Shown: positions 13,124-20,760, counted from the stretch's first letter. The stretch: DNA of 64,000 nucleotides from Oscillospiraceae bacterium (GCA_021769865.1 JAETSB010000003.1:1-64000), one strand, 5' to 3'. The notes: generated from the letters alone by a model not told the origin. Translations and numbers: made by a program.

Positions 13124-14070
13124 AAAAATATGAGTTTACAGGCGAAACGAAGACCATCGGAGGCATAGTCCTGAAGAGGATACGCGCCTTAAAGGAATTT
13201 TGTGGAGTCTCCGCCGGAGACATTGGCGGGTGGATTGAGAAGGAAAGCAATTTGAGCCAAGACGGCGATGCCATGGTCTACGGCGATGCCATGGTCTACG
13301 GCGATGCCAGGGTCTACGGCAATGCCAGGGTCTACGGCAATGCCTGGGTCTACGGCAATGCCTGGGTCTACGGCGATGCCATGGTCTACGGCGATGCCAG
13401 GGTCTCCGGCAATGCCAGGGTCTACGGCGATGCCAGGGTCTACGGCAATGCCTGGGTCTACGGCAATGCCTGGGTCTACGGCAATGCCTGGGTCTACGGC
13501 AATGCCAGGGTCTACGGCAATGCCAGGGTCTCCGGCGATGCCAGGGTCTACGGCAATGCCAGGGTCTCCGGCGATGCCATGGTCTACGGCAATGCCTGGG
13601 TCTACGGCAATGCCAGGGTCTCCGGCAATGCCAGGGTCTACGGCGATGCCATGGTCTACGGCAATGCCTGGGTCTACGGCGATGCCAGGGTCTACGGCAA
13701 TGCCTGGGTCTACGGCAATGCCAGGGTCTACGGCAATGCCTGGGTCTACGGAGGACGATGGAAAACATCTCCTTGTTACATCCAGGGATCAAAGTGGTCG
13801 GTTAATGTCTCATCTCCCGATACGGTACAATGCGGCTGCCAAGGCCACACTTGGCGAGAGTGGCACGACAAATATCTGGAAATCAGCCGGGAGCATGACG
13901 CGGGGGATGTGCTGGAGGAGTATATCCGGTATTTTAACCTGCTGTGCGATATGTACGGCCATGAGGATTGCAAGATTTTGGACTATGGCAAGATCGTCTT
14001 TCTGCCCAGCGAAGAAGCCGAGGCGGCGCTGAAAAAGAGGGAGGAGGCAGACAATGAGGCAAAGCCCTGA
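13120..14070 (+). CDS. Left-handed beta-helix-like hexapeptide-repeat protein, 316 aa
   Basis: Residues 1-45 are a conserved head (KKYEFTGETKTIGGIVLKRI, then GDIGGWIEKESNLSQDGDA). About 27 units of V(Y/S)G(N/D)A(R/W/M) follow, matching the left-handed beta-helix rule (aliphatic at position 1, small at 5). A C-terminal domain of about 100 residues includes CGCQGHTWREWHDKYLEISR. The head plus NA(R/W)VYG array is a known family in gut phages, sometimes annotated as a hexapeptide transferase, but no catalytic part is visible. Role unknown. ATGA overlap with the methylase. Confidence 0.85.
   Translation: MKKYEFTGETKTIGGIVLKRIRALKEFCGVSAGDIGGWIEKESNLSQDGDAMVYGDAMVYGDARVYGNARVYGNAWVYGNAWVYGDAMVYGDARVSGNARVYGDARVYGNAWVYGNAWVYGNAWVYGNARVYGNARVSGDARVYGNARVSGDAMVYGNAWVYGNARVSGNARVYGDAMVYGNAWVYGDARVYGNAWVYGNARVYGNAWVYGGRWKTSPCYIQGSKWSVNVSSPDTVQCGCQGHTWREWHDKYLEISREHDAGDVLEEYIRYFNLLCDMYGHEDCKILDYGKIVFLPSEEAEAALKKREEADNEAKP
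13261..13751 (+). repeat. 18-bp coding tandem repeat array
   Basis: About 27 abutting 18-bp units (GGCAATGCCAGGGTCTAC and variants differing at three positions: AAT/GAT, AGG/TGG/ATG, TAC/TCC). Near identity between units points to recent expansion by slippage or unequal recombination. This is the second such array in the prophage with an unrelated unit sequence. Confidence 0.9.
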
Positions 14071-14431
14071 AAAAGAGTTGGATATTTTTGAGCTGGAGTT
14101 GGCCGTCAAGTGGGCTCATGCGGCCTCCTTGATGGACGCAAATACAGAGGTGTCCTATTTATTCGCTCTGAGCGAGACGGCGCTTAAGGAAAAGCTGGAG
14201 CGATTGAAAAGCGCCTCGCCAGACACCGACCCGCTGACCTTGGAGGAACTGCGGGAGATGGACGGGGAGCCGGTGTGGATTTCCTATTTTGCGGGAGGCC
14301 CAAACGTGTGCATGCTGGTTGACGCAAAGCATGACGTTTTCCGGGACGCACATGGTGGCTTTGCGGTGTTTGAAAATCTGGGGAGGACCTGGATTGCCTA
14401 CCGCCGCAAGCCGGAGGAGGGGACGACATGA
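14054..14431 (+). CDS. Conserved phage protein, unknown, 125 aa
   Basis: Overlaps the previous gene by 17 bp; ribosome binding site GGGAGGAGG. The N-terminal half is a helical region (ELAVKWAHAASLMDANTEVS, then LKEKLERLKSASPDTD). The C-terminal half has LTLEELREMDGEPVWISYFA and ends WIAYRRKP, a small beta domain seen repeatedly in Clostridia phage proteins placed before ASCH-like genes. No function assigned. Confidence 0.75.
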   Translation: MRQSPEKELDIFELELAVKWAHAASLMDANTEVSYLFALSETALKEKLERLKSASPDTDPLTLEELREMDGEPVWISYFAGGPNVCMLVDAKHDVFRDAHGGFAVFENLGRTWIAYRRKPEEGTT

Positions 14432-14529
14432 CCATTGATTGGCTTTTTATCGGCTATGTGCTTGGGTTTTGTATGGCGGCATGGGTGCTCCCGGCGATAG
14501 GGGAGTGGATGAAAAAACGGAGGAAATGA
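14428..14529 (+). CDS. One-span membrane peptide, 33 aa
   Basis: ATG after GGAGGGGACGAC, overlapping the previous stop. MTIDWLFIGYVLGFCMAAWV plus LPAIGEWMKKRRK: one membrane helix and a basic cytoplasmic end. Size excludes most functions except a membrane accessory peptide. Confidence 0.55.
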   Translation: MTIDWLFIGYVLGFCMAAWVLPAIGEWMKKRRK

Positions 14530-14530
14530 C

Positions 14531-15256
14531 ATGACTGCAATGAAACCAATCCCATTCAACACCGAAATGGTCCGCGCTATCCTGGATGGCCGCAAGACGG
14601 TGACGCGGCGGGTGGTGAAGCCGCAACTAAAAACAAAATGCAGCCATGGAGGGCAGCACGAATTTATACAGGATGATTTCATAGAAGGGGTTAATTTTAC
14701 AGGCTTTGTTTGTAGAAAATGCGGATATGGTGTGTGTGGGCCGCACTTCAAGTTCCCAGTTGGAACATCTTGGATTCGTCCGCCCTACCGCCCCGGGGAC
14801 ATCCTGTATGTGCGGGAGACGTGGGGTGATTACTCAGAGTGCCAGCCCGGAGGAGCAGGGTATTACCTATATCGGGCTGACTACCCAGATGGGGCGGAAA
14901 TAGACACTTCGTGGGATGGTGTCATGTATGATCTGCCCCGCTGGCGCCCCTCCATCCACATGCCCCGGGAGGCCGCGCGGATTTTCCTGCGGGTGACGGA
15001 TGTACGAGTGGAGAGGCTGCAAGATATCACGCCGGAACAGGCCGTAAAAGAGGGCGTGATAGACCCAGAGAACAGACCGTACATCCAGTACGAGCGAGTT
15101 GGCCAATTGGAGTGGTATGCAAGAAATAGATTATTTCCGCCGCTTTGGGACAGCACCATCAATCCCGCCGACCGCGCTCTCTATGGCTGGGACGCAAATC
15201 CGTGGGTATGGGTCATCGAGTTTAAGCGGCGCGAAAAACCAAAGGAGGTCTCATGA
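14531..15256 (+). CDS. ASCH-like phage protein, 241 aa
   Basis: The head (PIPFNTEMVRAILDGRKTVT RRVV) matches phage proteins of the ASCH/PUA-like fold group. PYRPGDILYVRETWGDY (about 85-101) and WRPSIHMPREAARIFLRVTD (about 136-155) are the two conserved blocks, and the end gives WVIEFKR. A CxxC pair inserted near 57-60 may bind metal. ASCH domains bind RNA or modified nucleosides; the phage role is unknown. It overlaps the resolvase gene by 4 bp. Confidence 0.85.
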   Translation: MTAMKPIPFNTEMVRAILDGRKTVTRRVVKPQLKTKCSHGGQHEFIQDDFIEGVNFTGFVCRKCGYGVCGPHFKFPVGTSWIRPPYRPGDILYVRETWGDYSECQPGGAGYYLYRADYPDGAEIDTSWDGVMYDLPRWRPSIHMPREAARIFLRVTDVRVERLQDITPEQAVKEGVIDPENRPYIQYERVGQLEWYARNRLFPPLWDSTINPADRALYGWDANPWVWVIEFKRREKPKEVS

Positions 15257-15693
15257 TCTACATAGGCATAGACCCCGGCAAGGACGGCGCGGTGGCGTTT
15301 CTGCACGAGGGAGAACCACCAGTTATTATGACTTTTGATTGCGAGTTGTACGCAAAGGCGTTATCCATAGGAACTGAGAGCCTTTGCAAGTGTTGCCTTG
15401 AGCGCGTCAATGCCATGCCCGGGCAGGGCGTGACCTCCATGTTTAAGTTCGGGGAAAACTTCGGATTTATCCAGGGCCTTCTGACCGCCTATTCCATCCC
15501 TTATGAGCTGGTGACGCCTAAGAAGTGGAAGAAGGAGTTCCAGGTAACAGGCGATAAAAACAGCTCCATCGCCGTCTGCAAGCGGCTGTTCCCGGGGGTG
15601 AGCTTGAGGAGAACAGATCGATGCAAGACGGACCATGACGGTATGGCGGAGGCCCTTCTGATGGCTGAGTATGCGAGGAGGAGGAGACTGTGA
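15253..15693 (+). CDS. RuvC-like Holliday junction resolvase
   Basis: 146 residues with the RNase H-fold acidic residues: D7 in MIYIGIDPGKDGAV, E in CCLERVNAMPGQGVTSMFKF (about 50), and the C-terminal DHDGMAEALLMAEYARRR. GFIQGLLTAYSIPYELVTPK W is the usual middle motif. It would resolve branched phage DNA before packaging. Start ATG overlaps the previous stop. Confidence 0.9.
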   Translation: MIYIGIDPGKDGAVAFLHEGEPPVIMTFDCELYAKALSIGTESLCKCCLERVNAMPGQGVTSMFKFGENFGFIQGLLTAYSIPYELVTPKKWKKEFQVTGDKNSSIAVCKRLFPGVSLRRTDRCKTDHDGMAEALLMAEYARRRRL

Positions 15694-15998
15694 TGGATTA
15701 CAAAGAATTTATTAAAACGTTGCGTGATGAAGCCTTGTTCCAGCGAAGCCGCTTTGGAAGAGACTTGATAGCGACCGAGCTTGAATCCGCTGCCACCGCC
15801 ATTGAAACCCTGCTGGCGGAACGGGACGCGGCGGTGGAGGAGCTGAGTCGGAGACCTCATCATTCGACTTGTAAATACGGTGAAAATTGTGATTACATCA
15901 GCGCGATTACAGGATTCCCGGATTGCTATTCGTGCGATAAATGGGAATGGCGCGGACCGCAGAAAGGAGACAACAATGGAGATTTACCACCGGTGTAA
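15693..15998 (+). CDS. Phage protein with Cys motif, 102 aa
   Basis: ATG directly after GAGGAGGAGGAGACTG. N-terminal coiled region (DLIATELESAATAIETLLAE) like the 'locked' helical heads of many phage ORFs, then a Cys/His cluster (HHSTCKYGENCDYISAITGF, CYSCDKW) that may bind zinc. Function unknown. Confidence 0.7.
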   Translation: MDYKEFIKTLRDEALFQRSRFGRDLIATELESAATAIETLLAERDAAVEELSRRPHHSTCKYGENCDYISAITGFPDCYSCDKWEWRGPQKGDNNGDLPPV

Positions 15999-16110
15999 AG
16001 AGCAGCGAAACTGCGGGACCTGCTGCTGGTATGACCCGCTGGGAGATTGCTGTCAGCACCCGGACGGGCCCTGCAAGGAGCCAGAGCGGGAACGGGGGGA
16101 GAAGAGCTGA
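15976..16110 (+). CDS. Cys-rich peptide, 44 aa
   Basis: ATG after AGAAAGGAGACAACA. It has seven Cys in 27 residues (HRCKEQRNCGTCCWYDPLGD, CCQHPDGPC), suited to a small metal site or disulfide knot. It overlaps both neighbours. No known family. Confidence 0.6.
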   Translation: MEIYHRCKEQRNCGTCCWYDPLGDCCQHPDGPCKEPERERGEKS

Positions 16111-16943
16111 TGGAACACATTTTAAGCCTCTCATACGGAAAAGACAGCTTGGCGTGTCTAGGGGCAATTGAGAAGCTGGGATGGCCGCTTGACTGTATTG
16201 TTCATGCGGATGTGTGGGCGACCGATACCATTCCTGCTGATCTTCCGCCAATGGTGGAGTTTAAGGAACGTGCAGATGAAATTATCAAAAAGAGGTACGG
16301 TATTGAGGTGAGGCATTTTAGAGCAAAAAAAACTTTTCAGGACTGTTTTTATTCAAGAGTATCAAGTAAAGCAAAGAAATGCTATGCTGGAGGAATCCGG
16401 GGCTGGCCTATTCGTCTTGGACAGTATTGCTTTCGTGATCTTAAACTACCTGCACTCAAAGAGGCAAACAAAAGAAAAGGAATATATTACTTAGGTATTG
16501 CCGCAGATGAGCCAAACCGATTCCACAATCTGACTGATACCAAAAGGAGCCCGCTTGTCGAGGCCGGATGGACTGAGGCGATGTGCCGTGAGTGGTGCGA
16601 GAAAAACGAACTACTGTCCCCAATTTACACAACTGCAACAAGGGGCGGCTGCTGGTTTTGCCATAATCAGCCCGTCAATCAGCTCCGACTATTGCGCAAA
16701 AACTACCCGGAATACTGGGCGCTCATGCTCAAGTGGGACAGAGACAGCCCGGTGACGTTTCATGCAGATGGACATACCGTCCACGATTGCGAGAGGAGGT
16801 TTCAGGTTGAGGATTTAGGGCTTGTTCCCATGGATAGGAGGTTCCGGTGGTGGGATGTTTTAGAGCAGGTTAGCATTTTTGATTGTATAAAGAACGAAGA
16901 AGGTGGCCGCTCACTATTTCAAACAAATAAGAATAGGTGGTGA
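16110..16943 (+). CDS. PAPS-reductase-like ATP-pyrophosphatase
   Basis: 277 residues of the adenine-nucleotide alpha-hydrolase superfamily. The PP-loop SYGKDSLACLGAI (about 8-20) binds ATP; YGIEVRHFRA and KRSPLVEAGWTEAMCREWCE follow as in PAPS reductase/DndC-like proteins, with a C-terminal GGCWFCHNQP (Cys pair) and WWDVLEQ. It lacks the reductase C-terminal catalytic ECGLH-type motif, so sulfate reduction is unlikely. Phage copies may act in nucleotide, tRNA or DNA modification; this is unresolved. The gene is more A+T-rich than its neighbours. Confidence 0.85.
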   Translation: MEHILSLSYGKDSLACLGAIEKLGWPLDCIVHADVWATDTIPADLPPMVEFKERADEIIKKRYGIEVRHFRAKKTFQDCFYSRVSSKAKKCYAGGIRGWPIRLGQYCFRDLKLPALKEANKRKGIYYLGIAADEPNRFHNLTDTKRSPLVEAGWTEAMCREWCEKNELLSPIYTTATRGGCWFCHNQPVNQLRLLRKNYPEYWALMLKWDRDSPVTFHADGHTVHDCERRFQVEDLGLVPMDRRFRWWDVLEQVSIFDCIKNEEGGRSLFQTNKNRW

Positions 16944-16950
16944 TAATACT

Positions 16951-17322
16951 ATGAACAAGGAATTAGAACGGAAGCGTGACTATATTTTAGATGCAGTAGC
17001 TTTTAAACAATGGAGTCAACAGGAGAGCGGCGACAACCTTGACGATTTAGAACGAGCAAAGAAATGCATCCCGATTATTTTTGACGAAATTCTTTCCTCT
17101 GTTCAGCGGGATTATATAACTAGATATTATGTGGAGGGGAAAAGCATGGCAGAAATAGCGAGAGAGTTTTCGGTGGACAGGTCTACGGTTTCTCGGACTA
17201 TCAATAGAGGGATAAAAAAGGCGCGTGGATACCTGCGGTTCTCTTCACCGCTTTTTATTAACGCGGATCCTCCAAAAAGGGCAAATAATAGGGGAGCGAA
17301 AAAAAGAAAATTGGAGGCGTAA
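16951..17322 (+). CDS. Sigma-70 region 4-like late regulator
   Basis: 123 residues. After a helical head, residues about 55-95 form a sigma region 4 HTH (QRDYITRYYVEGKSMAEIAR, EFSVDRSTVSRTINRGIKKA), followed by a basic tail. Proteins of this type (ArpU/RinA/XpaF-like) lie just upstream of terminase in Firmicutes phages and switch on late genes. Likely target: the terminase/structural operon. Confidence 0.82.
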   Translation: MNKELERKRDYILDAVAFKQWSQQESGDNLDDLERAKKCIPIIFDEILSSVQRDYITRYYVEGKSMAEIAREFSVDRSTVSRTINRGIKKARGYLRFSSPLFINADPPKRANNRGAKKRKLEA

Positions 17323-17323
17323 A

Positions 17324-17434
17324 ATGCAAGTCTGGTGTATGGCGCACCCCTGGATGACGCTGTTTCTGGCAACGCTGACGATCTTGGCGGCGCTGGTGGC
17401 TGTGATCTGCATTAAGGGACCAAAAAATGAATGA
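17324..17434 (+). CDS. One-span membrane peptide, 36 aa
   Basis: ATG after TTGGAGGCGTAAA. MQVWCMAHPWMTLFLATLTI followed by LAALVAVICIKGPKNE: one transmembrane helix. It overlaps the next regulator by 8 bp. Confidence 0.55.
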   Translation: MQVWCMAHPWMTLFLATLTILAALVAVICIKGPKNE

Positions 17435-17633
17435 ATTTTGCATACGTCTAAGAGCGCTACGGGAAAGAGAGGGTATCAGCCGCTTGGTTTTGTCCCAACT
17501 GTGCGGGCTTCCGGATGGGGCCGTAAGAAAATATGAACGCTCAGAATCGGAGCCTACAGTTAAATCATTGGTAGCGATAGCTGACCATTTTCAGGTAAGC
17601 ACGGATTATCTTTTGGGGCGAACAAATTATTAA
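17427..17633 (+). CDS. XRE-family regulator, 68 aa
   Basis: A minimal helix-turn-helix protein: IRLRALREREGISRLVLSQL, then GAVRKYERSESEPTVKSLVA and the common end HFQVSTDYLLGRTN. A second repressor-type protein far from the switch may control the RNA/late region just downstream. Terminated by the hairpin at 17632-17657. Confidence 0.85.
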   Translation: MNEFCIRLRALREREGISRLVLSQLCGLPDGAVRKYERSESEPTVKSLVAIADHFQVSTDYLLGRTNY

Positions 17634-17657
17634 AATTGTCCTCGGAAGGACAATTTT
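17632..17657. terminator. Perfect inverted repeat, bidirectional terminator-like
   Basis: AAAATTGTCCT (17632-17642), loop CGGA, AGGACAATTTT (17647-17657): an 11-bp perfect stem with A-run before and T-run after. It starts at the stop codon of the XRE gene and separates the early region from the following RNA segment. Confidence 0.8.
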
Positions 17658-17682
17658 AGGCGCTGCATATGAGATAATAAGT

Positions 17683-17961
17683 ATGTGGGCACCCACACCC
17701 ACATTCCTTTCCTCCCTCACAATGGGGCGGCGGAACCCCGCCGCCCCGGCTGTGGGATATATGCCGCTGCTGGACTTTGGCAGAATCCGTAAACGAGGTT
17801 ATACCTTGGCGGCGGCACCTTATCAGCCTGCCCGTAAGACCATCCCACATATCCGGGAATCGGTTAACGTCCGGGCTCAAAAATCCGCTCCGAAGCCCAC
17901 GGAGCACCCGCTAGATATGTGGAACAGAATGGGGCAAAATCCGCTGAAAACTGCTCTGTAA
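17683..17961 (+). CDS. Doubtful ORF, 92 aa
   Basis: An open frame with partly protein-like text (LDFGRIRKRGYTLAAAPYQP; ARKTIPHIRESVNVRAQKSA) but no ribosome binding site before its ATG. It contains a 10-bp GC stem (GGGGCGGCGG/CCGCCGCCCC, 17724-17747) and a distant pairing TGTGGGAT/ATCCCACA (17750s with 17840s). These structures fit an RNA as well as a gene. I keep it as a possibility only. Confidence 0.3.
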   Translation: MWAPTPTFLSSLTMGRRNPAAPAVGYMPLLDFGRIRKRGYTLAAAPYQPARKTIPHIRESVNVRAQKSAPKPTEHPLDMWNRMGQNPLKTAL

Positions 17962-18263
17962 GATCAATGGCACAAGAACAAGTGGCTAAAACCACCCAAT
18001 TTCATGCGCAACAGGACATAAGCGCGTGAGCCGTTTCGATAAAACGGTGTGCAGGTTGGACTCCTGCCAGAGCGTACAATCTAAGCGGTGACTGTGGAAA
18101 GACACTATACCGGAGGCTTGGACCGCTACGTTATGCACCGGAGAAGGGTAACGGCGGGTCGCTTGATGGGCGACAAGTGGGAGGGCCATCAGACCTCCTA
18201 GCCCTGCCGTCTCCGAAGCCTTGCGTACCACGCGGGGTATTTGTAGGAGCGGCGGGGCAACAC

Positions 18264-18337
18264 GGAGCGCCTGGTGTAATGGCAACACGCCTGGTTTGGG
18301 GCCAGGAGGAACGGTTCAAATCCGGGGTGTTCCACCA
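18264..18337 (+). tRNA. tRNA-Pro(UGG)-like element, T-stem degenerate
   Basis: A 74-base cloverleaf with 7-bp acceptor (GGAGCGC with GTGTTCC, two G-U), encoded CCA, 5-bp anticodon stem CCTGG/CCAGG and loop TTTGGGG giving anticodon TGG (Pro). The D-stem has three pairs, and the T-stem only three of five (AACGG/CCGGG) around TTCAAAT. It may be a working but weak phage tRNA, or a structural part of the large RNA. A 10-bp helix of that RNA starts at the base after its CCA. Confidence 0.6.
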
Positions 18338-18825
18338 TGAGCGCCGTCAGCGCGGCGATATGACGTGCTTAAAGTAGCTGTTGAGTTAGGCCATGACCTT
18401 GACAGCTCAAAATGGCCAGCCGGGGAAGGACCGGCACGGCGCTCAAAACAAAATGTGCGGTGGCGGAATAGACACCTTATTGGTGGTAAAGCGGTCGTGT
18501 TGGCCGCAATAGTAGACGTAGAGGCAAGACAGCGAGGGGAGAACAGCCTAAGGGCAGTACAGCAGAAACAATAATGCTGTATATTCGAGAGGACTAACGA
18601 ATCCGAGTGGAGCTGTCATGGTGAGTGCAAATCTCATCCCGCACAACATACGCAGCCATCCGGCGCATGAACCGGGGGCTGTGCCAACGGGATGTGTTGG
18701 CTTACCAGCTTTGGAACGACCCCATGATAAACGGTAGGAAAGCTGGCGTGGTTGCGGACGAAAAGACGCAAGCAGCTTCCGTCCCTGTTTATGGCGGACG
18801 CGGGAACTGCGATAGTGCCACATAT

Positions 18826-18885
18826 GCGTGACTTTCGTACTGGGATAGCTACGGCGGCGAGGTTCGATTCCTCGGTTACGCACCA
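18826..18885 (+). ncRNA. tRNA-like 3' domain without anticodon arm
   Basis: GCGTGAC (18826-18832) pairs over 7 bp with GTTACGC before ACCA. A perfect T-arm is present: CGAGG, TTCGATT, CCTCG. Between them only 25 bases remain, able to form a short CGTA/TACG hairpin, so there is no anticodon arm. This minimal acceptor-T-arm unit with CCA resembles the tRNA-like domain of tmRNA or a minihelix, and would be a substrate for RNase P and perhaps aminoacylation. Confidence 0.55.
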
Positions 18886-18911
18886 AAAGATTTTTGACTG
18901 AGAGGTGGTGA

Positions 18912-19337
18912 GTGGTGGCCGAAAGGCTGACGGACAAGAAAAAAAAGAAAATCCTTGCGGACTATACCGAATTAGAAAGTTATAGCGCAACGGCAAAACT
19001 GAACGGGGTGTCGAAGGACACTGTGCGCAGATTAGTTGCGAGTTGCGCTGATTTCGCCAAAAAAGCGCAGGATAAAAAAGAGGAAAACACCGCAGATATT
19101 ATCGCCTATATGGAAAGAAAGCGGGATATCGTGTGTGAGATATTGGGCAAGGGGCTGGACGCCCTGAACAGCCCTGACAAGCTGGCGGAGGCCAGCCCGG
19201 CGCAGATTACAACAGCGCTTGGAACGCTGATTGACAAATGGGCCTTGATCGGAGGAGGCCCGAAGGACGAAGCTGAAGAGGATGCCCTGAGCCGCAGTCT
19301 GAGGGAATTGGGAGAGGGGTTGGAGAGCGATGAGTGA
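18912..19337 (+). CDS. Terminase small subunit-like protein
   Basis: About 141 residues, GTG start after GAGAGGTGGTGA (another GTG follows directly). A basic head and HTH (KKILADYTELESYSATAKLN, GVSKDTVRRLVASC) is followed by a helical oligomerisation region (AYMERKRDIVCEILGKGLDA) and an acidic end. Sequence-specific pac/cos binding is expected from the position directly before the large subunit. HTH proteins of this layout are annotated as TerS in Clostridia phages. Confidence 0.8.
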   Translation: MVAERLTDKKKKKILADYTELESYSATAKLNGVSKDTVRRLVASCADFAKKAQDKKEENTADIIAYMERKRDIVCEILGKGLDALNSPDKLAEASPAQITTALGTLIDKWALIGGGPKDEAEEDALSRSLRELGEGLESDE

Positions 19338-19515
19338 AATTAAAAAATGCCCAATATGCCATTATTCGGCCAAAGTTATAAAAACTGTGCTTGGATATGG
19401 CGTGGAGTGTGTAAAAAATGGACATTTGCACAACATCGGGCTTTTTGAAACTGAGAATAAAGCGGTAGCTGCGTGGAACTTCTGGGTTGGAAACGTCGAA
19501 ACTCCGATTGTATGA
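19330..19515 (+). CDS. Lar-like restriction alleviation protein
   Basis: 61 residues: KKCPICHYSAKVIKTVLGYG VECV, then a conserved ENKAVAAWNFW end. This is the Lar/zinc-finger layout (CPxC...V.C..C-type...EAxxxWN), although the second Cys pair is reduced to one Cys. Lar proteins modulate host type I restriction in Rac/lambdoid phages; many relatives are untested. The gene is wedged between TerS and TerL with overlaps at both ends. Confidence 0.7.
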   Translation: MSEIKKCPICHYSAKVIKTVLGYGVECVKNGHLHNIGLFETENKAVAAWNFWVGNVETPIV

Positions 19516-20756
19516 TTAGCGAAAAACAAAAGAAAATCCTCGCTTTCCCCTATTCCCGCTACGACGCCCTGATCTGCGACGGCGCTGTCCGTTCCGGCAA
19601 GACCTCCATTATTATGGTGGCTTTTGTCGATTGGGCAATGCGGGAATTTAGCGGGCGGCGATTCGGAATCTGCGGGAAAACCGTTGACAGCGCCTCGAAA
19701 AATATTATAGTCCCATATACCATGATGTCCTACGCAAAGGAGCGTTACACCATCCGCTGGAAGCGATCGGAGAAAATCATGGAGGTCCGGCGGGGGAAGA
19801 AGATCAATATCTTTGAGGTTTTCGGCGGAAAAGACGAAGCAAGCGCCGCGCTGATACAGGGCCGGACCCTTGCCGGGGTGCTGTTGGACGAAGTGGCATT
19901 GATGCCCAGGTCCTTTGTTGAGCAGGCCATTGCAAGGTGCAGCGTGGAGGGAAATAAACTCTGGTTCAGCTGCAACCCGAGAGGGCCTAAGCATTGGTTC
20001 TATCAGGAGTGGATTCTCCGGGCCAAGGACCACAACACCCTCCGGCTCCACTTTGAAATGACGGACAACCCGTCACTTAGCCAAAAGACGCTGAACGATT
20101 ATAAAACCAGATTCTCGGGCATTTTCTATGACTGGTATGTCCGTGGCCTATGGGTTGATCCGACTGGCCTTGTTTATCAGGATTTCCGGGAGAAGGAGCA
20201 CACTACAGCAAAAACCCCGTGGCTGGATGGAAACGGGACCACGAAAGCGGGCACGCAGTATTACATATCCATCGACTACGGAATTTTGAATCCGTTCTCC
20301 GCCGGTTTATGGGCTGTATACCAAGGAGTTGCCTACCGCTGGAGGGAATACTACTATGACGGGCGGAAGAATGGCCAGAGAACCGATGAGGAGCATTACA
20401 GCGCTGTAGATAAGTTGGCAGGTAATCTCCCCATTGAGTTGATCGTTGTTGACCCTTCGGCATCCAGCTTTAAAACCACGGTCATCCGGCACGGAAGATT
20501 TTCCATTGCGAACGCCGTAAACGATGTAAATCCTGGAATCGCGACAGTTGCATCGCTTCTAAAGGCTGGCCGCTTGAAAATCGGAGAGAATTGCAAGTCC
20601 TGTATCTCAGAATTTGGGCTTTATTCTTGGGCGACGGACAACAATGACAACCTTTTAGAGGATGTAGTGAAAGAGAACGATCACGCCATGGACGACACAC
20701 GTTACTTCTGCCATACCATTCTCCGGCGTGAATTTGATTGGCTGAATTGGGGGTGA
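19512..20756 (+). CDS. terL: Terminase large subunit
   Basis: 414 residues; packaging motor and nuclease. ATPase: Walker A GAVRSGKTS (24-32), Walker B GVLLDEVAL (about 122-130), coupling motif FSCNPRGPKHW. Nuclease: acidic residues in YISIDYG (D255), VVDPSASS (D314) and HAMDDTRY near the end. I chose the ATG that overlaps the Lar stop because it begins the usual ISEKQKKILAFPYSRYDALI; the open frame upstream runs through the Lar gene. Confidence 0.96.
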   Translation: MISEKQKKILAFPYSRYDALICDGAVRSGKTSIIMVAFVDWAMREFSGRRFGICGKTVDSASKNIIVPYTMMSYAKERYTIRWKRSEKIMEVRRGKKINIFEVFGGKDEASAALIQGRTLAGVLLDEVALMPRSFVEQAIARCSVEGNKLWFSCNPRGPKHWFYQEWILRAKDHNTLRLHFEMTDNPSLSQKTLNDYKTRFSGIFYDWYVRGLWVDPTGLVYQDFREKEHTTAKTPWLDGNGTTKAGTQYYISIDYGILNPFSAGLWAVYQGVAYRWREYYYDGRKNGQRTDEEHYSAVDKLAGNLPIELIVVDPSASSFKTTVIRHGRFSIANAVNDVNPGIATVASLLKAGRLKIGENCKSCISEFGLYSWATDNNDNLLEDVVKENDHAMDDTRYFCHTILRREFDWLNWG

Positions 20757-20760
20757 GCCT

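Larger units (their letters stand above)
17962..18885 (+). ncRNA. Large structured phage RNA with tRNA-like elements
   Basis: About 920 bases with no credible gene, between the late regulator and terminase. Many helices are visible: CCGTTT/AAACGG (18031/18042), GCAGG/CCTGC (18051/18063), AGCGGT/ACCGCT (18084/18122), CGGAGA/TCTCCG (18139/18210), TGAGCGCCGT/ACGGCGCTCA (18338/18436), GCCGG/CCGGC (18419/18431), TACAGCA/TGCTGTA (18558/18575). An interleaved pair AGCTGTTGAG/CTTGACAGCT (18376/18398) and GGCCAT/ATGGCC (18389/18412) forms an H-type pseudoknot. A tRNA-Pro-like element is embedded and a tRNA-like hairpin with CCA ends it. Size, position and embedded tRNA recall the GOLLD and ROOL phage RNAs; I cannot confirm identity without a covariance search. 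Confidence 0.7.

Noticed and set aside
13261-13751. Second CRISPR-like array
   Set aside because: Same reasons: spacer-free coding repeat inside a gene with its own ribosome binding site.
13136-14032. Reverse 218-codon and plus-strand 254-codon repeat ORFs
   Set aside because: Other-frame readings of the hexapeptide gene; only the frame with the conserved head domain and ATGA coupling is accepted.
18450-18475. tRNA-Leu-like 5' sequence (GCGGTGGCGGAATAGACA)
   Set aside because: No matching acceptor, anticodon or T-arm partner nearby; only a local resemblance.
18365-18831. Short ORFs inside the structured RNA
   Set aside because: No translation signals; they cross strong helices and the pseudoknot.
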